Shown here piece after piece: positions 1-7,904 of a stretch of DNA of 64,000 nucleotides. The position numbers and the translations under genes are program-made. The notes beneath the pieces are model-generated. The model was not told the origin of the DNA. It saw nothing but the letters and a program-made list of their open reading frames with translations, and did not search any database. The stretch comes from Cognaticolwellia aestuarii (lineage in GTDB: Bacteria > Pseudomonadota > Gammaproteobacteria > Enterobacterales > Alteromonadaceae): NCBI RefSeq assembly GCF_002000025.1, contig NZ_MUZV01000006.1, positions 186,001 through 250,000 on the forward strand, in the 5' to 3' direction. Every line of letters begins with the position of its first letter. Positions within the stretch are counted from its first letter, which is position 1.

Positions 1-72
1 ATGACCTACTTGGCATAAACATAAAAAGTAACCTTAGCTAAATAAAATGAGATTATTGATTGGAGTAATAAA

Positions 73-621
73 ATGAAAGAATTTAAATTACATACCGTAG
101 AATCTGCACCTGAAAAAAGTAAAGCAATGCTAGCAGGCGCGGTAAAACAAATGGGCGTTATTCCAGGCTTGTATGCTGTAATGGCTGAATCTCCAGAAAT
201 ATTAAAAGCTTATCAGGAGTTACACCAATTATTCACGGCAACTTCTTTCAATGCTGAAGAGCTGACCGTTGTGTGGCAAACCATTAATGTTGAACATGCA
301 TGTCATTATTGTGTTCCGGCACATACCGGCATTGCACATGCAATGAAAGTTGATCCAGCAATAACCGAAGCATTGCGAAACCAAACACCAATGCCAACCG
401 CTAAGTTACAAGCACTTCATGACTTTACTTTGGCGATGGTACGTCACCGTGGTGCTGTTTCACAAGAACAAATGAAGGCATTTTTTAACGCCGGCTATGG
501 TCAAAAACAAGTATTGGAAGTTATTCTAGGCTTATCTCAAAAAGTGATCAGTAACTATGTCAATCATGTAGCAGATACGCCTGTTGACTCAATGTTCAAA
601 GAATTTGTTTGGACAAAGTAA
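73..621 (+). CDS. Carboxymuconolactone decarboxylase / AhpD-like protein
   Basis: The 182-residue product is an all-helical AhpD-fold protein. It carries the redox motif ExxxxxCxxC..H: Glu74, Cys77 and Cys80 (CHYC), then His84. In this family the CxxC pair acts as a peroxidase-linked thiol relay or as a reductant for peroxiredoxin-like partners. The exact substrate cannot be read from the sequence, and the decarboxylase name is only the family label. No signal peptide is visible, so it is probably cytosolic. The ATG is preceded by TTGGAG at a good distance. The following genes are also thiol-redox proteins (a thioredoxin-like membrane protein and an FrnE-type DsbA), which suggests a small redox neighbourhood on the same strand. 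I am confident of the family and not of the role. Confidence 0.85.
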   Translation: MKEFKLHTVESAPEKSKAMLAGAVKQMGVIPGLYAVMAESPEILKAYQELHQLFTATSFNAEELTVVWQTINVEHACHYCVPAHTGIAHAMKVDPAITEALRNQTPMPTAKLQALHDFTLAMVRHRGAVSQEQMKAFFNAGYGQKQVLEVILGLSQKVISNYVNHVADTPVDSMFKEFVWTK

Positions 622-682
622 TATAAAACGACTAGGGCAAGTTTATTGCCCCCACAAATAATGCGCACAAGGTAACAACATC

Positions 683-1796
683 ATGATGATTTCACTGCTT
701 GGTTTTATGCTGTTGAATATCGCTTTAGCCCATTACTTTTACATGCTAAAGAAGAGTAAAACTCCAAAGAAAGCTGTTTTTCTTATATTTGCGATGCTTA
801 TCGGTTCTTTATTGTCATTATCGGCAATAACAACAGCATTTACCGAACCGGTATCAAACTTAAACCTCATCGTCGTGGTTATTTTAGCTTTGTTGACATG
901 GTCTACATCGGCAATTTTTAGCTTTTTCCTCACAACCAAAGCAACGCCAATTGGTGAAATAAAGGTTTCAGTAGGGGAACAATTTTTACCCTTTACAACA
1001 ACTAATTTTGATTCTGCATCCTTGAAGGGAAAACGTATATTATTGAAATTTTATCGCGGATCATGGTGTCCTTATTGTTCAACAGAATTAATCATGTTTG
1101 AACAACTAAAACCTAAACTCACTGAGTATAATATTGAAATTTTTGCTATCTCAAATGACAGTCCAGCACAGCAGAAAATCCATCGGTTGCGAGATAATAT
1201 TTCACATACCTTAATATCCGATGAAAATTTAGCGGTTATTCGTCAATATGGCGTTGAACATCATAAAGCACTAGCTGCCACAGCTGATGACACTATGAAT
1301 ATACCCAAGCCACTTGAAAATGCAGTTTCAGCGTTAAGCTAGGAAATCAGCGCAAGGCACAGTACGCAGATAATGGTTATTCCCTTATCAAGTGCTGCAC
1401 AGCTTTTTTGCTCCAGACAAAAGCTAAGTACATACATCCATGTATGCAACGCTGCACTGGTTTTCTAGCTTAGCGCCCGTAGGGCAAGTCGATAAAGGGT
1501 CATCTCCGGCGTTATTGATTTTAACAATGGAACAACCATTACTTTCAATCAATGCCTTGGTGCTAACCCTTTTTCGACTTGCTGAATCCTGCATTTTCAA
1601 GTGGTTTGGGTATATATTGGGTATTGCAATGCCTTTGCCTTGGAAAATGAAATATCGACCTATGGCTATTCCAACATCTTTGCTTATTGACGAGACAGGA
1701 AACATAATTTGGATTGATCAATCAGCAGATTATAGATTACGCGCTAGCGAAGCTGCGCTAATGTCTGCGGTTAAAAACAGTTTATCAATAAAATAA
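683..1796 (+). pseudogene. Membrane-anchored thioredoxin/AhpC-TSA-like gene interrupted by a MITE
   Basis: The 5' part (683-1342) encodes three hydrophobic segments (about residues 3-20, 31-52 and 60-83), then the start of a redoxin domain with CPYC at residues 129-132. The reading frame ends in foreign sequence. The missing C-terminal part of the thioredoxin fold, with the cis-Pro-like segment RPMAIPTSLLIDETG, lies in another frame at about 1614-1796. Between them sits an element with terminal inverted repeats (1303-1611). Removing the element plus one copy of a 4-bp ATAT duplication (313 nt in all) joins both halves in one frame and gives a 266-residue protein. The gene is therefore best read as recently broken by insertion. 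The 5' product alone keeps the CxxC but lacks the C-terminal part of the fold. Confidence 0.82.
1303..1611. mobile_element. MITE (non-autonomous element with terminal inverted repeats)
   Basis: The outer 23 bp at 1303-1325 and 1589-1611 are inverted copies that match at 22 of 23 positions; the core is ACCCAARCCACTTGAAAAT. Weaker inverted similarity continues inward (for example TAATGGTTATTCC at about 1370 against TAATGGTTGTTCC on the other strand at about 1540). The element is flanked by ATAT on both sides (1299-1302 and 1612-1615), which looks like a target-site duplication. Because the ends are palindromic with the flanks, a 2-bp TA duplication is also possible. It encodes no transposase, so a related full-length element elsewhere would have to move it. 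It disrupts a thioredoxin-like gene. Confidence 0.8.
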
Positions 1797-1810
1797 TTAA
1801 GAGAAAACTT

Positions 1811-2464
1811 ATGAGAAATAAAATTAAATTAGACATCATTTCAGATGTTGTTTGCCCTTGGTGTATTGTCGGTTATAACCATTTATCGGCAGCAATTGAA
1901 GAATTAGGTTTGCAAGATAAAGTGGAAATTGAGTGGCAACCATTTGAGCTAAATCCAGATATGCCACCTGAAGGAGAAGAGCTTCGTGCCCATGTAGCAA
2001 GAAAGTATGGCTCAACAAAGGCCGATAGTGATCGCGCAAGAGCAAATATTACCCAAGCAGGTGCGCAATATGGTTTTAAGTTCAATTATGTCGACGGCAT
2101 GAAAATAGTTAATACTCTAGATGCCCATATTTTATTGGATTATGCTCATCAATTGGGTTTGCAAACAGCGCTTAAGTTACGTCTTTTTTCAGCATTCTTT
2201 ACCGAAAATAAAGATGTATCCGATCGAAACATACTTATTCAAGAAGCCGAAACGCTAGGTATTAGTGCGCAACAGTCACAAATCGCATTCGCTGATGAGG
2301 AAAACAAAAGTCGAATTAAAGCGCGAATAGCACAGTGGCAACAAATGGGTGTAAGTGGCGTGCCAACTGTGGTATTCAATCAAACCAGCGCACTTACGGG
2401 GGCTCAACCTCAAGCAACTTTCAAGCAAGTGTTATCTGAACTTGCTGAATCTTTACCTGAATAA
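1811..2464 (+). CDS. DsbA family oxidoreductase (FrnE-like)
   Basis: This 217-residue protein has a thioredoxin fold with the FrnE/2-hydroxychromene-2-carboxylate isomerase arrangement. It starts with DIISDVVCPWCIVG (Cys15-Pro-Trp-Cys18), has a long helical insertion, and a late GVPTVVFN segment with the cis-proline. Family members are cytosolic disulfide oxidoreductases/isomerases or glutathione-linked enzymes. No signal peptide is present, consistent with a cytosolic FrnE rather than periplasmic DsbA. The start ATG follows AAGAGAAAACTT 14 bp after the interrupted thioredoxin-like gene, so the two probably shared a transcript before the MITE inserted. Confidence 0.88.
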   Translation: MRNKIKLDIISDVVCPWCIVGYNHLSAAIEELGLQDKVEIEWQPFELNPDMPPEGEELRAHVARKYGSTKADSDRARANITQAGAQYGFKFNYVDGMKIVNTLDAHILLDYAHQLGLQTALKLRLFSAFFTENKDVSDRNILIQEAETLGISAQQSQIAFADEENKSRIKARIAQWQQMGVSGVPTVVFNQTSALTGAQPQATFKQVLSELAESLPE

Positions 2465-2503
2465 CAGTACTTTAAGCCTTTCAGCTAAGCAGCTTTACTA
2501 AAT

Positions 2504-2549
2504 AACCTGAACTGTGGATAATGAGCGCTACTTATCCAGAGTTCAGGTT
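2504..2549. terminator. Long hairpin overlapping the mntP stop codon
   Basis: Arms 2504-2521 and 2532-2549 are inverted repeats matching at 17 of 18 positions, with a 10-nt loop. The right arm is the last six codons of mntP including its stop. The hairpin sits between two convergent genes and is probably a bidirectional transcription stop, although neither side has a strong T-run. Confidence 0.5.
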
Positions 2550-3086
2550 AAATAGTACTTTAATTCCAATTAAAATGAGTATAACCCCACCGAGCAGTTC
2601 AGCTTTACTTTCCAAATAACTACCACTTCTAGCACCTATAACGACTCCAAGCCAACTAAACAGAAAAGTGACACAGCCAATCATAAAACTCGCAATAAAG
2701 GGATTAACATTTAACACTGTTAAGCTGAAGCCTGCAGCCATTGCATCTATGCTTGTTGCTATCGCTAACATTAACATAACGCGATGAGTGACTTTATTAA
2801 TGTCGTCCTCAATACCTTCTTGAAAAGCTTCATAAATCATTTTTATGCCAATCAATAACAGTAATACGAAGGCGATTAATGGCGCATAAGAATCAATCCA
2901 GCCTAAAACACCGCGCCCGCCAAGGTAACCTAATAATGGCATGACACCCTGAAAGATACCAAAGTAAGCAGCAGACATAAAACCTAACGACAGTGTTTTT
3001 TTATTGTGTTTTGCGCCCAAACCTATCGAAACAGCAAAGGCATCCATACTTAATGCTATCGCTAAAATAACAACTTCGATCACCAA
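2532..3086 (-). CDS. mntP: Manganese efflux pump MntP
   Basis: The product is a 184-residue inner-membrane protein with six hydrophobic helices. It shows the internal duplication typical of MntP, with the two acidic signatures [12 protein letters not shown] (Asp15) and [12 protein letters not shown] (Asp114). The family exports Mn2+ to protect against manganese excess. Length equals that of E. coli MntP (about 188). I looked upstream for the yybP-ykoY manganese riboswitch that controls many mntP genes and did not find its conserved core. Instead there is a perfect 18-bp palindrome about 120 bp upstream. The gene is monocistronic and convergent with the DsbA-like gene. Confidence 0.93.
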   Translation of the reverse strand: MVIEVVILAIALSMDAFAVSIGLGAKHNKKTLSLGFMSAAYFGIFQGVMPLLGYLGGRGVLGWIDSYAPLIAFVLLLLIGIKMIYEAFQEGIEDDINKVTHRVMLMLAIATSIDAMAAGFSLTVLNVNPFIASFMIGCVTFLFSWLGVVIGARSGSYLESKAELLGGVILILIGIKVLFNLNSG

Positions 3087-3120
3087 CTTTCCCTCAACAT
3101 GAGTTTCTACAATGACTTTA

Positions 3121-3164
3121 TATAGCTTTTATGTAGCTTTTATATAACTTTTATATAGCTTTAT
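3121..3164. repeat. Four 11-bp direct repeats upstream of mntP
   Basis: Four successive 11-bp units related to TATAGCTTTTA run without a gap (3121, 3132, 3143, 3154), differing by one or two bases each. The T-tracts recur at about one helical turn, which favours intrinsically curved DNA. The array lies 35-78 bp upstream of the mntP start and may shape its promoter. Confidence 0.7.
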
Positions 3165-3206
3165 AAATCCTAAAAGCCTATTGCACTTTGCTTTACCTAG
3201 TGCTTG

Positions 3207-3224
3207 TTAGCCAACGTTGGCTAA
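3207..3224. promoter_or_regulatory. Perfect 18-bp palindrome, candidate operator upstream of mntP
   Basis: TTAGCCAACGTTGGCTAA is identical to its own reverse complement and lies in the 434-bp non-coding stretch between queE and mntP, about 120 bp upstream of mntP. It does not resemble the MntR site I remember from E. coli. It could bind a dimeric regulator, but no regulator is identified. Confidence 0.4.
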
Positions 3225-3300
3225 AATTTATTTCGCGGTTGGTTTATTAGCAAACAATGATCATGCTTAACTTGTCAGGTTAGTGTTAGATCATTCAACG

Positions 3301-3350
3301 TGCGAAACCAAGCAAAACTAAGTAAAATCAAGTAAAGCTATGCAAAACAA
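3301..3350. repeat. Five 10-bp phased A-tract repeats
   Basis: Five consecutive 10-bp units fit WGYRAAAYYA: TGCGAAACCA, AGCAAAACTA, AGTAAAATCA, AGTAAAGCTA and TGCAAAACAA. The A-tracts recur every 10 bp, the classic arrangement for bent DNA. With the 11-bp array at 3121-3164 it brackets the 3207-3224 palindrome. The rest of 3087-3520 shows no gene. Confidence 0.65.
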
Positions 3351-3520
3351 GACAGTTTTTTATTATGATGTTTATACAGATAATCACTAATACTAATAAC
3401 CGTTAATAAAAAGAACCGCTAATACATATAATTGTTAACTAAAATTAGCCTATTGATGGCTATGACTAAAGGTCAAAATTCGCCGATGTATAATGGTAAC
3501 ATCAGCGAAATCATCGCAGT

Positions 3521-4195
3521 CTATTCAATGCCGATATATTTATGTACTTGCACAGATAAGCGCCAGTTATTTTCAATACAGGTGGCAATGGCAAGTTCAG
3601 TTGCACGTTGCTTTTGGCTGATGGGTTGTAAATATATTTGCTTATTTTCTACTTGATGCTTTGCCAAGAGTGCTTTCAAATCATCAATGTGCTGCTCAGT
3701 ACCGACCGGATGCTTAATTTCATTTGCTCGTTGCATAGCACTGGCTAAAATTTTATAACCGCCACGCATATTCACTTTAGGTGATACTGTAACCCAACAT
3801 TGCGGGGAAACTTTTATTTCAAACGTACCAGAAGTTTCAACTTGGCAGCTATAACCTCTAGCTTCAAAATACAAGCACAGCTCGGTTAGGTCCACCATAC
3901 AAGGTTCACCGCCAGTAATAACAATATGTTTAGCGTTATATCCTTGCTGAGCAAATATTGCAGCGATATCATCAAGTGATAAATTAGACCATTGTTCAGT
4001 CTCTTGCGACTTACTTAATAACTGCTCACTGTTAATTTCTAATTCAGGATGTATATCCCAAGTATGTTTGGTGTCACACCATGAACAAGCAACGGGACAG
4101 CCTTGTAAACGTAGAAAGATTGACGGTTGACCAGTATAAGAGCCCTCGCCTTGCAGAGTTTCAAACAATTCATTTATTTTATAACGTGTGGTCAT
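3521..4195 (-). CDS. queE: 7-carboxy-7-deazaguanine synthase QueE
   Basis: This radical-SAM enzyme (224 residues) converts 6-carboxytetrahydropterin to 7-carboxy-7-deazaguanine in queuosine (preQ0) synthesis. The [4Fe-4S] cluster ligands are the canonical CxxxCxxC at Cys33, Cys37 and Cys40 within GCPVACSWCDTKHTW. The GGEP SAM-binding motif follows near residue 97. FETLQGEGSYTG near the N terminus is the substrate/Mg loop found in QueE. It is divergent from queC, the next enzyme of the pathway, across a 69-bp gap that must hold both promoters. No preQ1 riboswitch was evident in that gap. Confidence 0.95.
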   Translation of the reverse strand: MTTRYKINELFETLQGEGSYTGQPSIFLRLQGCPVACSWCDTKHTWDIHPELEINSEQLLSKSQETEQWSNLSLDDIAAIFAQQGYNAKHIVITGGEPCMVDLTELCLYFEARGYSCQVETSGTFEIKVSPQCWVTVSPKVNMRGGYKILASAMQRANEIKHPVGTEQHIDDLKALLAKHQVENKQIYLQPISQKQRATELAIATCIENNWRLSVQVHKYIGIE

Positions 4196-4264
4196 TACTT
4201 TAATGCTTAGTTAATTTCGAGTAGAATGCGCAAGTTTTTATTATACCTCAAGAGACCTGTAAAT

Positions 4265-4921
4265 ATGAGTAATAAAGTCGTAGTAATTTTTTCCGGTGGC
4301 ATGGATTCATTCACGGTTCTCAACCGTGCTTTAAAAGACGGAAAAGAAGTCTATGCTTTAACCTTTGATTATGGTCAAAAGCATGTGAAAGAAATTGCCT
4401 GTGCAAGTAAAGTATGCGAGCAATTGGGGGTAACTCACAAGGTTATCGACATTTCAGCGATTAACCAGTTACTGGCTGGTTCGTCATTAACTGATGATAT
4501 TGAAATCCCTGAAGGACATTACGAAGCTGATAATATGAAATCAACTGTTGTGCCTAATCGCAATATGATTTTATTGTCATTAGCGGTTGGTTATGCGGTT
4601 TCAGTAAAAGCATCACAAGTTTATTATGGCGCTCACTCAGGCGATCATGCTATTTACCCTGATTGTCGACCTGAGTTCGTGATGAAAATGAACGATGTTT
4701 GCCAAATTGCTAACTATGAAGCGGTTGAAATTTTCAGTCCGTATTTAAACGACACTAAATCTGACATATTAACGGACGGCTTAAAAATGGGACTGAGTTA
4801 TGAAAACACTTGGACTTGTTATAATGGACGTGAAAAAGCTTGTGGTAAATGCGGTGCTTGCCAAGAGCGTTTAGAAGCCTTCGCTGATAATAATGCTAGC
4901 GACCCTTTAGCTTATGAATAA
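4265..4921 (+). CDS. queC: 7-cyano-7-deazaguanine synthase QueC
   Basis: QueC is an ATP-dependent enzyme that turns 7-carboxy-7-deazaguanine into preQ0. The PP-loop motif FSGGMDS lies directly after the N-terminal beta strand (MSNKVVVIF). The C-terminal zinc site is formed by the cysteine cluster [17 protein letters not shown] place the start at the ATG at 4265, giving 218 residues. A longer frame opens at 4226, but its extra 13 residues are not part of the family and the 4265 ATG has AAGAGA upstream. The gene is divergent from queE. Confidence 0.95.
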   Translation: MSNKVVVIFSGGMDSFTVLNRALKDGKEVYALTFDYGQKHVKEIACASKVCEQLGVTHKVIDISAINQLLAGSSLTDDIEIPEGHYEADNMKSTVVPNRNMILLSLAVGYAVSVKASQVYYGAHSGDHAIYPDCRPEFVMKMNDVCQIANYEAVEIFSPYLNDTKSDILTDGLKMGLSYENTWTCYNGREKACGKCGACQERLEAFADNNASDPLAYE

Positions 4922-4988
4922 ACTTTTCAACAATACTAAGCCATAGATTAAACAACTGAAATAGTATTACTGGTAAGCTATGAGCAAT

Positions 4989-5016
4989 AAAAAGGGACAT
5001 GAAAGTGTCCCTTTTT
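4989..5016. terminator. Bidirectional intrinsic terminator between queC and lysC
   Basis: An 11-bp perfect stem (AAAAAGGGACA with TGTCCCTTTTT) closes a 6-nt loop. The A-run and T-run on the two sides let it serve both queC (plus strand) and lysC (minus strand), which converge here. Confidence 0.85.
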
Positions 5017-5047
5017 GCTTTGCTTTATTTATCTAACTACATTACCG

Positions 5048-6424
5048 CTATTGAGTGAAAAGTGTCTCATGCAAGCGTTCAACAACTTGGTTAGCATCTG
5101 CCTCTGGCACAAGAAAGCATAAGTTATGATTGCTTGCCCCGTGGCATATCATACGGATATTAAAGTCATTTACTTTATCGAAAATGCTACTACCGACACC
5201 TTTTGTACCATGAATTTTATTCCCGATCACCGCAATTAAGCTTAAGCCATGTTCAACACTGACTTCACAAAGTTGCTCTAACTCTTCCACAACGGCTTGA
5301 GTTAACAAAGATTGTGTTGAACCATGTGGATTATCAAAAGTTAACGCAACACTGATTTCGCTGGTAGTAATCAAGTCGACACTGAGTTGATGTTTGGCCA
5401 AAACAGTAAAAACTTTTGCTAAAAAGCCGCTAGCGTGTAGCATTTGTGGGCTTTTTACCGTCACAAGTGTTTGTTCACGTCGTAGCGCGATTGAACGATA
5501 TGTCGGGTTAGATTCTACGTGACGCTGAATACGTGTTCCGCCGGCATCAGGCTCTTTACTCGAACCAACAAACACCGGAATATCTTGACGCATAGCAGGA
5601 ATAAGCGTGGCGGGATGAAGGATTTTAGCGCCAAATGTGGCCATTTCAGCAGCTTCACCAAAACTTATCTCGTTAATTGAACGCGCTTGTTCTGTTATGC
5701 GTGGGTCAGTGGTAAAAATACCGACTACATCGGTCCAAATACTTAAATTGCTAGCTTGTAGTGCTTCAGCTAACAGTGCTGCACTATAATCAGAGCCGCC
5801 TCGACCGAGTGTCGTCGTGTTGCCTTGTTGGTCGCTACCAATAAAGCCCTGGGTGACGATAACTTGATCGGCCAATTTGGGTAAAAGCAACGCCTGTGCA
5901 TTAATGGCTAGCTGCGCTAAATCCACTTGTGCTTTGCCATAAAGATCATCGGTTTTCATGATTTGGCGAACATCAAAGTAATGGCCATTAACTCCGAGGC
6001 TTTGTAATACATGTGCGAAAATTCGCGAACTTAATTGTTCACCAAAGCTCAGGATTTGATCACTATTTTGCACGCTAAAGTTTGCTGCTTGTTTTTCTGC
6101 ACAAATAGCTAACGCCTCTAAAAGTCCAGTGATTTCTAAATCTAAACTTGCTTGACAAGTTAAATGCTGTGTAATTGCAAACTGAATGTTAGCAATAGCC
6201 GAAATGATATCTTTTTGCTCACTTGCCGGGACATTTTCTTGGCTTAACCGAACTAAGTTATTGGTTACACCTGCACTTGCTGAAACCACAACAACGCGAT
6301 TACAGCTATCGTTTTTAATAATATGAGCACAACGCATCATGGCTTGATAGTCAGCAACACTGGTGCCACCAAATTTTGCGACGGTTATTTCATCAGCCCT
6401 TGCTTTACTAACGATTACTGACAT
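5048..6424 (-). CDS. lysC: Lysine-sensitive aspartate kinase (aspartokinase III)
   Basis: The 458-residue protein phosphorylates aspartate, the first step towards lysine, threonine and methionine. The kinase signature KFGGTSV is at residues 17-23, and GRGGSDYSAALLAEAL in the middle is the aspartate/ATP-binding loop. The C-terminal third carries two ACT domains that bind the feedback inhibitor. A monofunctional enzyme of this length with an upstream lysine riboswitch fits the LysC (AK-III) class. The ATG at 6424 has GGAGA upstream. The start overlaps by 10 nt the end of a possible 41-codon leader ORF, so translational coupling is possible. Confidence 0.95.
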   Translation of the reverse strand: MSVIVSKARADEITVAKFGGTSVADYQAMMRCAHIIKNDSCNRVVVVSASAGVTNNLVRLSQENVPASEQKDIISAIANIQFAITQHLTCQASLDLEITGLLEALAICAEKQAANFSVQNSDQILSFGEQLSSRIFAHVLQSLGVNGHYFDVRQIMKTDDLYGKAQVDLAQLAINAQALLLPKLADQVIVTQGFIGSDQQGNTTTLGRGGSDYSAALLAEALQASNLSIWTDVVGIFTTDPRITEQARSINEISFGEAAEMATFGAKILHPATLIPAMRQDIPVFVGSSKEPDAGGTRIQRHVESNPTYRSIALRREQTLVTVKSPQMLHASGFLAKVFTVLAKHQLSVDLITTSEISVALTFDNPHGSTQSLLTQAVVEELEQLCEVSVEHGLSLIAVIGNKIHGTKGVGSSIFDKVNDFNIRMICHGASNHNLCFLVPEADANQVVERLHETLFTQ

Positions 6425-6540
6425 GCAAGTTCTCCATGCGATTGAACATTTGAATAACGAAAATTAGTCCAAAGTATCTGGCTAGATAGATAAACCACTA
6501 AAGACCGAACAATGCGGCTTGTAAGATGAGATGTTAACAT
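6415..6540 (-). CDS. Possible 41-codon leader ORF overlapping the lysC start
   Basis: A short ATG frame of 41 codons starts at 6540 with a good ribosome binding site (AGGGAG, 7 nt before the ATG). It ends 10 nt inside lysC in a different frame. It lies between the lysine riboswitch and lysC, so it would be translated from the same leader. The predicted peptide begins MLTSHLTSRIVRSLVV and resembles nothing I know. It is not lysine-rich, so a classic attenuation peptide is unlikely. It may couple ribosome entry to lysC, or it may be a chance frame. Confidence 0.35.
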   Translation of the reverse strand: MLTSHLTSRIVRSLVVYLSSQILWTNFRYSNVQSHGELACQ

Positions 6541-6683
6541 AAAAATTCTCCCTAATAGCGAGCTAATACTTGATATTTGTAAAATAAATCAACTATAAAA
6601 AGCTAAAAATAAACAGGAAGAGCATGACTGAGTGTAGAGCGAATAAGGTTAAAACAACCGGAAATTCAGGCGGTACTATTCAG

Positions 6684-6866
6684 CCAGAAGCTCTCCACCC
6701 AAATCTAGAAAACCATTGTTTTCTAGTGGTGACAGCCCTAAGGATTCAGCCTTAGTGACCGAATGCAATATGCCCCCATATTAACATTCTCGGCAATTGT
6801 CCCCCTCAGTAACAGTCATAGGATGGGGTCCTCGTATTACTTACCTGGCAATTGCACCTCTTCTGG
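6684..6866 (-). promoter_or_regulatory. Lysine riboswitch (L box) of lysC
   Basis: On the minus strand the basal helix P1 is CCAGAAG (6866-6860) paired with CTTCTGG (6690-6684). The conserved core elements are present: AGAGGTGC at the 5' side, AAGTAAT in the first loop-E-like region, the GGGCTGTCACC block, and GGGTGGAGAGCTTCTGG at the 3' end. Two internal stems are plain, CTAAGG/CCTTAG and CTAGAAAAC/GTTTTCTAG. It senses lysine and lowers lysC expression. I see no convincing intrinsic terminator between it and lysC, so control is more likely at translation or RNA stability, as described for E. coli lysC. Confidence 0.92.
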
Positions 6867-7098
6867 TGTGAAAATTTGTATAATTACTCATAAACACTAG
6901 ATTTATAATATAGTTATAAAATAGTTGAGTAAAAATTCTAATTTTCAACAGCGCTATTAAACCTCATTTAAATTAAAATATCAACAGACTTTTAGACGTC
7001 CAAAAAATTAAAAATTTAGCTACTGATACTCCTTCATATAATTGCTATGCTTGACTAGCAGAGAATTTAAAATTAATTATTGCTTTGGAATGAATAAC

Positions 7099-7851
7099 AT
7101 GGATTTATTTTTACTGAAAAAAATAATCAGCTTTATGCTGATGCCTTTGAGCATTATTTTATTACTTTTATTTATCGCTATGCTTTTTTATCGGTTAAAA
7201 CCCAAACTCAGTTTCTCATCATTACTGCTTGCAACGACGTTATTATTTTTCAGTAGCTTTGCGCCTTTATCAGATACCTTAATGACTCCGTTGGAAAATA
7301 ATTATCCTGCTTTTACCAAAAGCGAGAAGCCCATTGATTATATTATTATATTAGGTGGCGCTCACCGATCAGCTAAAGGTTTACCTGCAACAAGCCAATT
7401 AAAATCCAGCTCACTGGCAAGGTTAGTTGAAGCAGTTCGTATTTATCACTTACATCCCGAAGCACAAATAATAACCTCTGGCTATGCCAGTGATGACGAA
7501 AGTTCAAATGCCGAAAAAGTTAAACAGGCTGCCATTATATTGGGGATACCAAAACATAAAATACTGACAGAGAATTTTCCACAAGATACTGAAGAGGAAG
7601 CACAGCTCATTGCTCCTAGGGTATTAAATAGAAATGTTGTGTTAGTGACTAGCGCTAGTCACTTGCCCCGTGCTATGGCTTATTTTAAAAAGTATGGCGT
7701 TAATGCCATACCAGCGCCGGCAAGCCCTTCTGTAAAAGACAATGGACAAAAATCTTGGTCTTACTATCTGCCTCATGTGACAAAATTACAACAAACTACT
7801 GGCGCATGGTATGAAGCACTTGGTCGGATCGTACAATGGCTTAAAAGCTAA
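7099..7851 (+). CDS. elyC: ElyC/SanA/YdcF family DUF218 envelope protein
   Basis: Two N-terminal membrane helices (about residues 3-25 and 33-50) anchor a periplasmic DUF218 domain. The order of motifs matches E. coli ElyC: YIIILGGAHRS, then DTEEEAQ, then LVTSASHLPRAM, and a C-terminal YEALGRIVQWLK. ElyC is an envelope biogenesis factor tied to undecaprenyl-phosphate carrier lipid metabolism; its chemistry is not settled. The open frame reaches back to 7042. I choose the ATG at 7099 (250 residues) because GGA lies 9 nt upstream and the ElyC N terminus begins MxLFxLKK. The lysC leader is divergent. Confidence 0.85.
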   Translation: MDLFLLKKIISFMLMPLSIILLLLFIAMLFYRLKPKLSFSSLLLATTLLFFSSFAPLSDTLMTPLENNYPAFTKSEKPIDYIIILGGAHRSAKGLPATSQLKSSSLARLVEAVRIYHLHPEAQIITSGYASDDESSNAEKVKQAAIILGIPKHKILTENFPQDTEEEAQLIAPRVLNRNVVLVTSASHLPRAMAYFKKYGVNAIPAPASPSVKDNGQKSWSYYLPHVTKLQQTTGAWYEALGRIVQWLKS

Positions 7852-7904
7852 CTAAAATGAGAGTACCAATTTTACATAACGGGTACTAAATCACCGATAG
7901 CCTT

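Noticed and set aside
1424-1705. 93-codon minus-strand frame across the MITE
   Set aside because: It runs through the element and into the antisense of the thioredoxin-like gene. It lacks a ribosome binding site and is best explained by the element's own composition.
3087-3520. yybP-ykoY manganese riboswitch upstream of mntP
   Set aside because: I did not find its conserved core; the stretch is dominated by AT-rich repeats and a palindrome.
4196-4264. preQ1 riboswitch in the queE/queC gap
   Set aside because: The gap is only 69 bp and shows no aptamer-like stems with the preQ1 core.
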